A stretch of DNA of 64,000 bases from Phaeodactylibacter luteus (GCF_007993045.1 NZ_VOOR01000013.1:1-64000), one strand, 5' to 3'. Shown: positions 1 to 8,429, counted from the stretch's first letter. Translations and numbers: made by a program. The notes: a model not told the origin generated them from the letters alone.

Positions 1-115
1 TCCGCCGAATGCCCACTGGGCATTCGATTGGGCTGGCGCCCAATTTCGCTCGCTCATTCTGGACTGGACGCTGCTTAACTTGAATAACCTTCTGCACAGC
101 TGTATGGCAATAGCT
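1..115 (-). repeat. Inverted partial copy of the 306-bp hairpin-rich element
   Basis: Read on the minus strand, bases 1-60 match 26506-26575 almost exactly and bases 85-128 match the start of the tandem unit at 26361. The middle of the unit (about 100 bp) is missing and is replaced by a short unrelated stretch. The segment contains two perfect hairpins, a 7-bp stem with loop GCCA and an 8-9-bp stem around CCCAGTGGG. It is the left-hand counterpart of the tandem repeats beyond the second CRISPR array, so the whole CRISPR-Cas island is bracketed by inverted copies of one element. Confidence 0.85.
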
Positions 116-128
116 TAGCGCTGTGCAG

Positions 129-184
129 TCCCGCTCTTTAGTGACACTTGGCGACGAAGGAGCCTTAGTGTCACTTGAGCGGGA
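129..184. repeat. Long imperfect palindrome abutting the distal end of array 1
   Basis: The outer arms TCCCGCTC (129-136) and GAGCGGGA (177-184) are perfectly complementary. The inner arms AGTGACACT (140-148) and AGTGTCACT (167-175) are also complementary, with GGC/GCC pairing further in. The palindrome ends exactly where the truncated terminal CRISPR repeat begins. A near-identical palindrome abuts the distal end of array 2 (26306-26361). It could fold at the 3' end of the pre-crRNA, but there is no U-tract typical of an intrinsic terminator. Confidence 0.8.
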
Positions 185-1082
185 AATCCTACTCTGGACT
201 GGATAGGTACTCTGACCAAGGAGCAGAAAGCTGCCTAAGACGTTGACAAACTGTCTTAATCCTACTCTGGACTGGATAGGTACTCTGACGGACAACCCAG
301 ATTACATTGCAATCTGGCCTGCTAGGTCTTAATCCTACTCTGGACTGGATAGGTACTCTGACCTACGAGTCTTTGTGATGATTTTGAAAGACGTATGTCT
401 TAATCCTACTCTGGACTGGATAGGTACTCTGACCTGTAGCTCCGGGTCAGTACATAAAAGCTAACCTGGTCTTAATCCTACTCTGGACTGGATAGGTACT
501 CTGACTAAAGAAATTGCAGCGGGTCTAGGTAGGACCTCTGTCTTAATCCTACTCTGGACTGGATAGGTACTCTGACGTATTGTAGATATAATCTACATTG
601 TATTGCGAAAAGGTCTTAATCCTACTCTGGACTGGATAGGTACTCTGACATATCCATACAAAGCTACAGAGTTCTCACTGAAGTGTCTTAATCCTACTCT
701 GGACTGGATAGGTACTCTGACATTTAGTAGACTGATGAAAATTAAACATCATCCAGTCTTAATCCTACTCTGGACTGGATAGGTACTCTGACTTCCAGAC
801 AGTATGTCATTACTTGGGCAAAGACCCTGTCTTAATCCTACTCTGGACTGGATAGGTACTCTGACAGCCTTGACTGTCAGAGAGGGAGAGTACGGAGAGT
901 GTCTTAATCCTACTCTGGACTGGATAGGTACTCTGACTCAACGGTGGTCGTACTGACATTAATGGTAAAGACCGTCTTAATCCTACTCTGGACTGGATAG
1001 GTACTCTGACGACACTAAGTTGGGTGAATACTGACCGACATGATTGTCTTAATCCTACTCTGGACTGGATAGGTACTCTGAC
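185..1082 (-). CRISPR. CRISPR array 1: 13 repeats, 12 spacers
   Basis: The 37-nt repeat reads GTCTTAATCC...TACTCTGAC on the plus strand. Repeats start at 185 (truncated, lacking GTCTT), 253, 326, 397, 469, 540, 613, 685, 756, 829, 901, 974 and 1046. Spacers are 34-36 nt and all different. The leader-like sequence lies at the high-coordinate end, next to cas2, so transcription is inferred to run on the minus strand away from the cas genes. The repeat differs from array 2 at two positions (TAC versus GAC, and the terminal C versus T on the same strand), and each array is internally uniform. Confidence 0.98.
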
Positions 1083-1275
1083 AGCATATTCCACAACTGG
1101 CTGAAAATGAAATACTTAATGTCAAAGAACTCGAAATTTTAACACTTTTTAACAAGGGTTTTTCCTTTAAAACCATCTGATCTGATAACAAAAAGTATAG
1201 CCAAGCTAGGGCTGCTTGCCCCGCCGGCACTACAGCAATATACAACCTTTTTGCATTCATCGTTCCCCAAAAACC
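1083..1275 (-). promoter_or_regulatory. Leader of CRISPR array 1
   Basis: On the minus strand this AT-rich stretch matches the segment before array 2 (about 25435-25625) over roughly 180 bp. Shared blocks include TGTATATTGC, AACCCTTGTTAAAAAGTG, GTTCTTTGACAT and TTCATTTTCAG. Conservation outside any gene, directly before the first full repeat, is what a CRISPR leader (promoter plus integration signals) would show. No gene is visible between it and cas2. Confidence 0.85.
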
Positions 1276-1293
1276 CAAAAAAATGCTGCCCGG

Positions 1294-1776
1294 TCAATAA
1301 AACAAAGTGTTCGGCGGGTCTGTCAACGACTCCACCTGTATGTCCTTGCCTATGATCTTCATGCTGCCCACCGTGCTCGACTGTACCGGCACCAGCAGTA
1401 TGCTGTCGTGATTGTCGTATGCGGCCTGTACATCCTTCAGCGCATCGCTGATCTCCGCAAACACCTTCTGATGCGTCCGCGCCATATAGACGGACTTCTG
1501 TATCCGTATACAGCCTTTCGACAACAGGTACTTCGCAATGTGGTTGCGCACCCGGTCGTCTTCGATATCGTACATAACAAGGTATACCATGTCATAAGTG
1601 TTTTCAGAAGGCCGCCGCACCAGCTGCAGTATGGCCCGTATGCGGTCGTTCAGAACGGGCATATCCTCCCACGGGCTGCCCGCGTTGCCGCCCTCCGGCT
1701 GCGGCCCTAGCCCGGCTTCCATGACCAGCCGCAGCTTCTCGCGCAGGTCATAGGCCACTTTCTTTGGCCGGGCCAT
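1294..1776 (-). CDS. cas2: CRISPR-associated protein Cas2, with N-terminal extension
   Basis: Cas2 forms the Cas1-Cas2 spacer-integration complex. The core starts at residue 63 with VYLVMYDIEDDRVRN; D70 is the conserved metal-site aspartate at the end of the first beta strand, followed by the typical KGCIRIQKSVY segment. Cas2 proteins are usually about 90-110 residues; this one has 160 because of a ~60-residue N-terminal extension. The long start is supported by a TGATG overlap with the stop of the upstream primase gene, suggesting translational coupling. An internal ATG at residue 63 would give a standard Cas2. Last gene of the adaptation cluster, next to the array 1 leader. Confidence 0.93.
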   Translation of the reverse strand: MARPKKVAYDLREKLRLVMEAGLGPQPEGGNAGSPWEDMPVLNDRIRAILQLVRRPSENTYDMVYLVMYDIEDDRVRNHIAKYLLSKGCIRIQKSVYMARTHQKVFAEISDALKDVQAAYDNHDSILLVPVQSSTVGSMKIIGKDIQVESLTDPPNTLFY

Positions 1777-2804
1777 CAGGGCGCAGGGTATAACAGCCCG
1801 CCTATCAGCTGATAGGCCAACTGTGCCAGCTCCGGGCTCGTGCCGGTCTTCGTCGTCTTCACTATCGAAAACCCGCTCTTGCCGTAAAATAGGTTCACCT
1901 CCGCCAGATGCGCGCCAGCCGCCAAGCGCAGCCTTTTGCCATATTGTATGGGCTCTGCCGCCTGCAGCTCAATGCCTTCCGCAGCCAGCACTTCCCTGAT
2001 CTGAGGCACTACCTCCTCCACCTCGGTGGGCACATAAGGGGCGGCCTTCGCCCGATTGGGGCGGTATTGGGGGTTCAGCCGCCGCTTGATCCGGTCCAGC
2101 ACCTCATCCGTCGGCCCCTCGCCCTTTCCGCGCTTGGGGGCCTCCTGCCCTGACTTCGCCTGCTCCAGCTCGCGCTCCCCTTCCCTCACCGCCCTATCCG
2201 CATCGGGGGCGTTGCGGTCGAAGTAGTCTTCCAGCACAATAGGCAATGCTCCGGCATGGAAGTGGGCTTTGGGGTCGACACTAAGGAAACAGGCCCGCGA
2301 TACATCATGCGTCCGCAAATCCACCACCGCCTGCAGCTCATATTGGGCCGCCAGCTGCTGCAGGAAGGCCTTGTAAAAGTAACTGTACAGCCCGGCGTCA
2401 AAGCACTTTTCCGCCAACCGGAACATCACCTTCAGCCCGTCGCCGCTGGGCGAAGTGAACAGCATCAGCACCCGCTCATCGGCCCGCAGCCGCTCGGCCA
2501 CCGCCTCCTGCTCTAGCCCCGAGCCTTCAAAATGGTCGAGGTCAATGACAAAGCTCTCTATGCTGCTAAAGTGCTCCTTGCGCCGGAATGCCGGGTGGAA
2601 ATGTCCGCACACAAAGTAAGGCAGCCCCCGCTTCAGCCGGCTGTACTCCCGCTCATCTACCGCCCGCAACAGCCGCAGCCGCTCCACCTGATTGGACAGG
2701 GCCTGCTTCGGGTGCCGTATGCCTTGGTACAGCCGTTCCAAGGGCACCTTCTGCAATTGCTCGCTCACGCTTGTTATGTCCCTGCCATACTGTAACTGCA
2801 TCAT
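1776..2804 (-). CDS. CRISPR-associated primase-polymerase (CAPP, BT4734/VirE-N-like)
   Basis: 342 residues. An archaeo-eukaryotic-primase-type core is indicated by the DLD motif (D88, D90) in FVIDLDHF, the TSPSGDGLKVMF segment (residues 117-128), and the HDVSRACFLSVDP block (166-178) typical of the BT4734/VirE N-terminal family. The C-terminal third (about 195-342) has a charged linker and a small unrecognised domain. The gene sits between cas1 and cas2 with overlapping stops and starts on both sides, so it belongs to the adaptation operon. CAPPs of this kind have been proposed to synthesise or repair DNA during spacer acquisition; the exact role here is inferred. Confidence 0.82.
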   Translation of the reverse strand: MMQLQYGRDITSVSEQLQKVPLERLYQGIRHPKQALSNQVERLRLLRAVDEREYSRLKRGLPYFVCGHFHPAFRRKEHFSSIESFVIDLDHFEGSGLEQEAVAERLRADERVLMLFTSPSGDGLKVMFRLAEKCFDAGLYSYFYKAFLQQLAAQYELQAVVDLRTHDVSRACFLSVDPKAHFHAGALPIVLEDYFDRNAPDADRAVREGERELEQAKSGQEAPKRGKGEGPTDEVLDRIKRRLNPQYRPNRAKAAPYVPTEVEEVVPQIREVLAAEGIELQAAEPIQYGKRLRLAAGAHLAEVNLFYGKSGFSIVKTTKTGTSPELAQLAYQLIGGLLYPAP

Positions 2805-3781
2805 AAACTGCTGCTTTGAAAATACTTCGCCAATTGGTGGGCGTACTGCTGTATGTGCACCGCCCGCGACCGCTCCACGCCCTTCAGCGGCACCACCTCC
2901 GCCAGATAGTCATTCACCGACTGCACCAAGATCCGCTTGCCCAAGCCTTCCAGCCATATCCCACCGTTGCGCTCCACAAAACACTCCTCCGGGAAAGCCT
3001 CCTGCCGGCACAGCTGCAGCACTACATAATCTACCCACACCCGGTACCGCTCTATCACATCAAACACCAGCACCGGCCGGTTGTAATCATCCCGGTGGAA
3101 TACCCCCACATAAGGATCGATCCCTGCCTTGATCAGCGCCCCCTCCACCTTGCCGTACAGCATCCCGTAACCATAGTTCAATAAGGCATTGAACGCATCC
3201 TGTGCCGGGTGCTGACTCCGCCCCCCAAACTGATACGCCTCCGGCAATGCCAGCGACAAAGCCTCAAAATACCGGCGCGAAGCCGCCCCTTCCCAGCCCC
3301 TCAGCGAAGGGGCCACATCCGCCACCACCTCGCCTTGCAGCTGCAGCACCTTCCGCTTGTGGTCTTCCAGCGCATTGATCGCCCGCTGCACCCTACGCTC
3401 CCCCTCCTCCCCCGCCGGCGCCAACGTCAGCAACACTGCAATCTGCGTCTCCATTTTGTACGCCAGCAGCTGCTTCACCCACTCCACCGCCTTAGGGCTG
3501 AAGATAAACTCCACCTGATTCCTCCGTATCGTCGCAATCGAGCCATACTTCACGCTCCACACCCGCCCCTTCGGCGAGCCCTGCCCATCCACAAACAACA
3601 GGTCAATCTCATGCTCAATGGCCAGCAACACCGCATCAGAGCTCACCTTAGCCCCCTTGCTCACCGTGATCGTCTTCACCTGCCCCGGCACGATATAGTC
3701 CTTCCCCTCCTGCGTATACACCACAAACCGCCCCTGCTCCCGCTGCAACGACGTCCCATAAGAATTCAACACAATATGCAT
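2801..3781 (-). CDS. cas1: CRISPR-associated endonuclease Cas1
   Basis: Integrase subunit of the Cas1-Cas2 adaptation complex. 326 residues, the usual length. Metal-site residues are visible: E164 in RGWEGAASRRYF, H229 in GVFHRDDYNRP, and the acidic pair D241/E244 in LVFDVIERYR. The NYGYGMLYGKVE segment (202-213) is the conserved central helix. The stop overlaps the start of the primase gene by 4 bases. First gene of a cas1-CAPP-cas2 operon; no reverse transcriptase fusion is present. Confidence 0.97.
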   Translation of the reverse strand: MHIVLNSYGTSLQREQGRFVVYTQEGKDYIVPGQVKTITVSKGAKVSSDAVLLAIEHEIDLLFVDGQGSPKGRVWSVKYGSIATIRRNQVEFIFSPKAVEWVKQLLAYKMETQIAVLLTLAPAGEEGERRVQRAINALEDHKRKVLQLQGEVVADVAPSLRGWEGAASRRYFEALSLALPEAYQFGGRSQHPAQDAFNALLNYGYGMLYGKVEGALIKAGIDPYVGVFHRDDYNRPVLVFDVIERYRVWVDYVVLQLCRQEAFPEECFVERNGGIWLEGLGKRILVQSVNDYLAEVVPLKGVERSRAVHIQQYAHQLAKYFQSSSL

Positions 3782-3799
3782 ACTCCAATTTTTAAAGGT

Positions 3800-3920
3800 T
3801 CACAGGGCGCACCCCGCCCAAGGCAGCCCCCCAATGCGCGGGGCCGCTATGTTCCGCAGCTCGCTATCCGCTCGGCCCTGCGGTCTGCCCTGCGGGCACT
3901 GCTCCACAGCGCTTGCGCAG
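3800..3920 (+). repeat. Dispersed GC-rich palindromic element, copy 1 (diverged)
   Basis: Contains the family core GCCGCTATG followed by CTCGCT and CCGCTCGGCC, upstream of cas1. It is the most diverged copy in the window. It fills most of the gap between cas1 and the four-helix-bundle gene. Confidence 0.6.
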
Positions 3921-3933
3921 CCCGGCAGTGCTG

Positions 3934-4287
3934 CTACCTGAACTTCCGGTGCAATGCCGCAAATATCGCCGTCAGCTCATCCGCCTCTTTTTTGAGGGCC
4001 TGCAAGTCTTCCAGCAATACCTGCGGGCAGAGCCCGCCTTCTTCCAGTATCTCCAGCCAAAAGAGGCTCTCATCCGCTTCCTCCAGCACAATGCCGATTT
4101 TGGCCGCATACTCCCGCTTGCTGCGCCCACGGTGCGCCGCCCGCGTATTGGCCCCCACCGAAGTCCCCGAGCGGAGCAGCTGATCGCCTATCACCCAATA
4201 CACTTTCTGGTTCGGCAACGCCTGCACAAACCGGATCACAGCCAACGCAAATTGCTTCGTCCGCCTTTGTAGCCCTCCATCACTCAT
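3934..4287 (-). CDS. Four-helix-bundle protein (23S rRNA intervening-sequence protein family)
   Basis: 117 residues with the pattern of the S23/IVP four-helix-bundle family: an early FALAVIRFVQALP helix, the QLLRSGTSVGANTRAAHRG turn (residues 36-54), the KIGIVLEEADESLFWLEIL helix (63-81), and a final helix of the form LLEDLQALKKEADELTAIF. These proteins form small toroidal oligomers of unknown function and are common in Bacteroidota intergenic positions and beside retroelements. Separated from both neighbours by repeats, so it may not belong to the cas operon. Confidence 0.88.
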   Translation of the reverse strand: MSDGGLQRRTKQFALAVIRFVQALPNQKVYWVIGDQLLRSGTSVGANTRAAHRGRSKREYAAKIGIVLEEADESLFWLEILEEGGLCPQVLLEDLQALKKEADELTAIFAALHRKFR

Positions 4288-4339
4288 AACTTATAGGTTT
4301 TATTTGTTTTGCTAATCAAGTTTAATCTTCCCTATCCCT

Positions 4340-4475
4340 GGCCTCGCCCTCGGCAGCCCTGCACTGCCCCCGGACTAGCGCTGCGAAGGGGTATTAGCCC
4401 GATAGGGCCGAGCGGACAGCGAGCCCCGCAGCATAGCGACCCGCACCGTCAGGAAGGGTAGGCCCCTCATTTCCT
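4340..4475 (-). repeat. Dispersed palindromic element, copy 2
   Basis: Minus-strand copy of the intergenic family: CTAGCGCTGCGAAGGGG at 4375, then GGGCCGAGCGGACAGCGAGC and CCCCGCAGCATAGCG. Lies between the four-helix-bundle gene and the heptamer repeats. Confidence 0.8.
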
Positions 4476-4803
4476 CACTTCTCCCTTCCCCATTTCCTAT
4501 TTCATACTTCCCATTTCCCATGTCATACTTCCCATTTCCTATTTCCCCATTTCATACTTCCCCCTTCCTATTTCATACTTCCCATTTCCTATTTCATACT
4601 TCCCATTTCCTATTTCTTATTTCCCATTTCCCATTTCCTATTTCTTATTTCCCATTTCCCATTTCCTATTTCATACTTCCCATTTCATACTTCCCATTTC
4701 ATACTTCCCATTTCATACTTCCCATTTCATCCTTCCCATTTCCCCTTCCCTATTTCCTATTTCATACTTCCCCATTTCATATTTCCCACTTCCCATTTCA
4801 TAC
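4476..4803. repeat. Polypyrimidine heptamer tandem repeats, array 1
   Basis: About 320 bp built from 7-nt units such as CCCATTT, CCTATTT and CATACTT, often in 21-nt groups. It runs up to and into the 3' end of the helicase gene, whose TGA stop lies in the first repeat units. A related heptamer array at 21172-21345 abuts cas6. Open frames across it reflect the 21-nt periodicity, not coding. Confidence 0.95.
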
Positions 4804-6210
4804 CTCCCCCACCCAAAAATCATCATGCAAAAAAAGACGCTCGCTCGCCCTCGTCATAGCCGTATAAAACCAGCGGTACAACGCATCCCTCGGCATCACA
4901 AAGACCGACTTCTGCACATTCAAGAACACATTAGGCCACTCCCCGCCCTGCGCTTTATGGCAAGTGATCACATAGCCAAACTTCGCCCGCAGCGCATTCA
5001 GGTAAGCATCCGTGCGCATCGCCTCCTCATACGACTTCGACTTGCGCTTCACCCCATTCTTCCTCATCCGCACATCAAAATCGATCAACAAGTTCCGGTT
5101 CTCGTCCGGCGTAAGCCCAGGATGATCATTGTACAGCAGCTCCCGGATCAGCAGGGTATCATGCTCCGCGCCACCGCCCACCTCCTGCACCCGCACCCTC
5201 AGGAAATTCAGCCCCGCCCGCTTGCCCGCAAGCTCCACCCGCTTGACTACCACCTGATCGCCGTTGGTCAAAGGCACTTTATAACTATTCTGCACCACCA
5301 TCAGCAGCTCCCCGGGCACCAGGTTCTTGTTGCCCATCAACTGCATCCGCAGCTTGTGGTTGAGCCGCCGGCAATGCCCATTGGCATTCGTGATCATCAG
5401 GGCCTCATCGTACGCCTTGCGCTCGAGGTACTTCATATAGCCCCTCACCAGCTCGTGCTCGTTTTTGTACAAGTGCGCCTGCTGCCCAGCCGGCCGGCCG
5501 ATTTTCGGCCACTTCACAAACCGCCGGGCTACGATGTCGGCACGGAACCGCCCCGCCAGCCGGAGGATTTCCGAGTCTTGCCCCTGACGGATGATCTCGC
5601 TCAACTCTGCATACTGCACCGCCACCCTATAATTGTCGCGCAGGTAGCGCGGGCTCAGCGCCGGCGAGAACGTCTCCTTGCTCACCGGCGGCAGCTGACA
5701 GGGGTCCCCCACAAAGACTACCCGGTGGCCTTCCGAAAACTCCAGGAAATCCTTTAACAAATGGCCCGAGCCAAACCGCGCCATCTGCCCGCCCGTCAGC
5801 GCCATATTGGGGATCATAGACGACTCATCAATGATGTAGACCGGCGGGGCTTCGTAGTCAGGGTGGGCCTTGAGCGCAAACTGAAGCGACAGCTGCCCTG
5901 CGGCGGGCGTTTTGTCGCCGGCAGGCAGGCCCTCCATTTCATCGAACTGATAGATGCAAGCGTGGAGGGTGCGCGCTGCTATGCCCGTTTTGCCCTGCAG
6001 CACCTTGGCCGCCCGGCCGGTAGTCGCCAAGAGCACCGGGGTAAAGCCCTGCTGCTTCAGCCAGGCTGCATATTGCCCCAAGAGGGTAGTCTTGCCTGTG
6101 CCCGCATAGCCTCTGAGCACAAAAGCCCGGCCGGCCGGATCTTTGGTGAACGCCTGCAGCTTGGCCAGGGCCTGCTGCTGATGCGGGGTGAGTTGGATCT
6201 GCTTTTTCAT
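4798..6210 (-). CDS. RecD/Pif1-like superfamily 1 DNA helicase
   Basis: 470 residues. Walker A GYAGTGKTT (around residues 34-42), Walker B VYIIDESSM, a helicase motif around VFVGDPCQLPPV, and C-terminal motifs TCHKAQGGEWPNV and YTAMTRASERLFL place it among SF1B (RecD/Pif1-like) 5'-3' helicases with a UvrD-type C-terminal fold. It lies 12 bp after the Csx1/Csx20-like gene on the same strand and upstream of the adaptation genes, so it is probably part of the same transcription unit. A role in spacer acquisition or target DNA unwinding is only inferred. Its last codons and stop are formed by the heptamer repeats. Confidence 0.85.
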   Translation of the reverse strand: MKKQIQLTPHQQQALAKLQAFTKDPAGRAFVLRGYAGTGKTTLLGQYAAWLKQQGFTPVLLATTGRAAKVLQGKTGIAARTLHACIYQFDEMEGLPAGDKTPAAGQLSLQFALKAHPDYEAPPVYIIDESSMIPNMALTGGQMARFGSGHLLKDFLEFSEGHRVVFVGDPCQLPPVSKETFSPALSPRYLRDNYRVAVQYAELSEIIRQGQDSEILRLAGRFRADIVARRFVKWPKIGRPAGQQAHLYKNEHELVRGYMKYLERKAYDEALMITNANGHCRRLNHKLRMQLMGNKNLVPGELLMVVQNSYKVPLTNGDQVVVKRVELAGKRAGLNFLRVRVQEVGGGAEHDTLLIRELLYNDHPGLTPDENRNLLIDFDVRMRKNGVKRKSKSYEEAMRTDAYLNALRAKFGYVITCHKAQGGEWPNVFLNVQKSVFVMPRDALYRWFYTAMTRASERLFLHDDFWVGEV

Positions 6211-6221
6211 AACGGTCAGGA

Positions 6222-7931
6222 TTAATAAGGCCGGAACTGTACAAACTCAAACTGCACCACCTTTTTGCCATCGCGCTCTTCCACCAGCCGCTTGGAGGTG
6301 GAAGCCACACAAGGGATGCCCGCCGCCTTCAGCTTCTGCACTAGGGCGAAGGTGAAGGTCATCTCGCCCATGAGGTGGACGGCTGCCGGGGCCAGGGCCA
6401 GCACCTGCCCCAGGTAATCTTGTACCAGGGCGTCCATGTCTTCCGCCCTCATGTCCGGGTCTACATTTGGGAAGGGCAGGTCCTTCACAAAGCCATACAG
6501 CTCAATGGCCGTTTCCCGCTGACGGGCTGCCCACCGATCGGAAGGATGATTGGAGATGTTGAGCAAGCCGCCCACCGACTCCTGCCCCAAGTAAGGCAGC
6601 AGCGTTTCCCGTATCGCGACATAAGCCGACTGCAAGATGTTGTAAAACTTCTCCGCCTTGGTATTCCTGGTATAGCCCCCGTGGTTGATGTCGTTTCGGG
6701 CTGCAGCAAGCTTGCTGAACGGCTTGGCCAGCGCCTGCGCCAGCTCATCTTCCATCACCTGATAGCCAAGCGTTGGGTAGCGCCCGAGCTGCCCACGCCA
6801 TTTCTCCTCCGGCATCGGGAACTCGATCAGCTGTAAGGCACTAGACAGGAAGTCCCGCCCTTTACCATTCTGATAAGGCTCAAAGTAGCCGGCCTCCCCC
6901 CAGCCCTTTTCGGCATAATAGCCGCACAGCCAAGTGATGAGGCCTTCCTGCAGCTGTGTGATGCCCTGAGGCACCAGCCGGTGCGCGATGCACCAATTCA
7001 CAGCCTCCAGCCACTGCCCATTGCGGAAGGGGGCCACCTTCGACTTGATGTGGTCCATCACCCCGTTCAGGGGCTTGATGTAGCTCTGCTCGTTTGAAAA
7101 AGCGTTCAAAGCCGAGTACAGCCCATCGAAGTTGTACTCCCATATCTCCCGGCCCCGGTTGGTGGTGATCTTCCTGATGACCTCCTCCAGCCCGTGCGTA
7201 ATGTCCCGCAAGTTGCTGGCCACGGCGTCCTGCCCTTGGCTTTCCCTGATGATGGGCGCGATGTTCTTCTGCGTGAGCAGGGAAAGGCGCTCGGCATTGC
7301 CATCGCGCACAAAATCATCGGCCGCCACCGTCCAGTCTTGCAGGTCGGAGAAGCTGACCAGGTCGAGCACCGGCACGGGGCGGTCCTCCATAGGCCGCTG
7401 ACTGACTTCAAAAACATTGCCCAGCTGCTCAAAAGCCCCGTAGTAAATGGCTTTGACCTGTATGCCCTTCAGCACCTTGGCGTAGTTGAGCAGGGCCATG
7501 CCCAGCATCGGCAGGTAGCGCCAGGAATGGGTGATGTCCAGGTAGACCTCATCTCCAGGCTGTATGCACTCGTACACGCGCTCGAAGGTAGCCCAGATGG
7601 CTTGGGGCTCCGATTCCCCATCCACATCTACCGGGCTTACGCCAAAGGCATAGGACTCAGCTTCGATCTGCTGAGCCAGCCCGATATTGGGGATGACCGC
7701 TTTGGCCCTGTGGTCATAATGGCCATCGTTCTCCCAATTGCCCGCCCTAGCCTCATCGGTCAGGAAGATGTACGCATGGTCTTCCGCCGTAAAGACAGGG
7801 GACAGATGGTTCAGTATCGTCTTCTGCACGTACTTTTCCAGGGGGGCCTGCGCTGCCCGGCGCTCAATGTAATAGCTGACGGGCTCGTAATTGCTGGTGC
7901 CCAGGAAAGAAAGTAGGATTTTGCGTGGCAT
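6222..7931 (-). CDS. CARF-HEPN ribonuclease (Csx1/Csx2, TIGR02221-like) with C-terminal Csx20-like domain
   Basis: 569 residues in three parts. Residues 1-190 are a CARF-type Rossmann fold: LLSFLGTSNYEPVSYY at the start and YLDITHSWRYLPM (DxTH motif) at 130-142. Residues 200-445 are helical and end with a HEPN active-site motif R412-NDIN-H417. Residues 455-569 (NISNHPSDRW..., LPFPNV, VHLMGEMTFTFAL, CVASTSKR, EFVQFRPY) look like the small CARF protein Csx20, a predicted or reported cyclic-oligoadenylate ring nuclease. The fusion would join an activated RNase to the enzyme that removes its activator. Family recognition is from memory of motifs; the fusion itself is clear from one uninterrupted frame. 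Confidence 0.85.
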   Translation of the reverse strand: MPRKILLSFLGTSNYEPVSYYIERRAAQAPLEKYVQKTILNHLSPVFTAEDHAYIFLTDEARAGNWENDGHYDHRAKAVIPNIGLAQQIEAESYAFGVSPVDVDGESEPQAIWATFERVYECIQPGDEVYLDITHSWRYLPMLGMALLNYAKVLKGIQVKAIYYGAFEQLGNVFEVSQRPMEDRPVPVLDLVSFSDLQDWTVAADDFVRDGNAERLSLLTQKNIAPIIRESQGQDAVASNLRDITHGLEEVIRKITTNRGREIWEYNFDGLYSALNAFSNEQSYIKPLNGVMDHIKSKVAPFRNGQWLEAVNWCIAHRLVPQGITQLQEGLITWLCGYYAEKGWGEAGYFEPYQNGKGRDFLSSALQLIEFPMPEEKWRGQLGRYPTLGYQVMEDELAQALAKPFSKLAAARNDINHGGYTRNTKAEKFYNILQSAYVAIRETLLPYLGQESVGGLLNISNHPSDRWAARQRETAIELYGFVKDLPFPNVDPDMRAEDMDALVQDYLGQVLALAPAAVHLMGEMTFTFALVQKLKAAGIPCVASTSKRLVEERDGKKVVQFEFVQFRPY

Positions 7932-7937
7932 GGTTGA

Positions 7938-8429
7938 TTATTGTGGTAATTGACGGAAATACGCCCGATAATCATAGCGGGACGCTACATTCTCTTCCCC
8001 CAAAGTATCATGCGGGACAAGTATCTCCTCTTCATCGAGCTGATCGATCAGCACCAATAGCAGCCGAAGCCCTTCCAGCCGGCACGCTCTGCTCCTTTCC
8101 TGTTGCTCGGAGCACAACACATCGAGCCAAAAGCCAGCCTCGTCGTACCAGGATTGGGTGAGCGGGGTGATGACATCGTATCTGCCGTCATCGCCCCAGC
8201 TATGGTCGAAAAAATCCCCCTGTAGAGACTTTTTGTAAAAAGCCCTCACCGCATCGAGCACCTCTTCGTCACTCCACTGACTGACGACCTGCTGTTCGTA
8301 CAGCTCAGAGAGCAGTAAGAACAGACTGTTCTCGTCGAGCAGTTCTAAATTGTCAGTCAGCAAAGCAGACAGCTCCAGTTTGTCAGCTTGCTCAATAGCA
8401 AGGCGTAAAGAAGGTAGATCAAAATGCAT
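7938..8429 (-). CDS. Uncharacterised type III-associated protein (163 aa)
   Basis: Not recognised. An acidic, helix-rich protein with no signal peptide or membrane segment. Leucine-rich opening (about residues 1-50), a central aromatic stretch FFDHSWGDDGRYDV, then a helical region LEGLRLLLVLIDQLDEEEIL. It ends 6 bp before the Csx1/Csx20-like gene on the same strand, so the two are probably co-transcribed. It could be an accessory or immunity protein for that effector; nothing in the sequence shows a catalytic motif. Confidence 0.7.
   Translation of the reverse strand: MHFDLPSLRLAIEQADKLELSALLTDNLELLDENSLFLLLSELYEQQVVSQWSDEEVLDAVRAFYKKSLQGDFFDHSWGDDGRYDVITPLTQSWYDEAGFWLDVLCSEQQERSRACRLEGLRLLLVLIDQLDEEEILVPHDTLGEENVASRYDYRAYFRQLPQ

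Noticed and set aside
58-67. CTGGACTGGA in the left flank as a relic CRISPR repeat
   Set aside because: Ten matching bases are too few to separate chance from a decayed repeat.
810-1278. Minus-strand open frames across array 1 and its leader
   Set aside because: They are readings of the CRISPR repeat (VRVPIQSRVGL and STYPVQSRIKT repeated) and of the leader, not genes.
4520-4867. Open frame over the heptamer repeats
   Set aside because: A product of the 21-nt period (repeated FPISYFPF-type peptide), with no start context.
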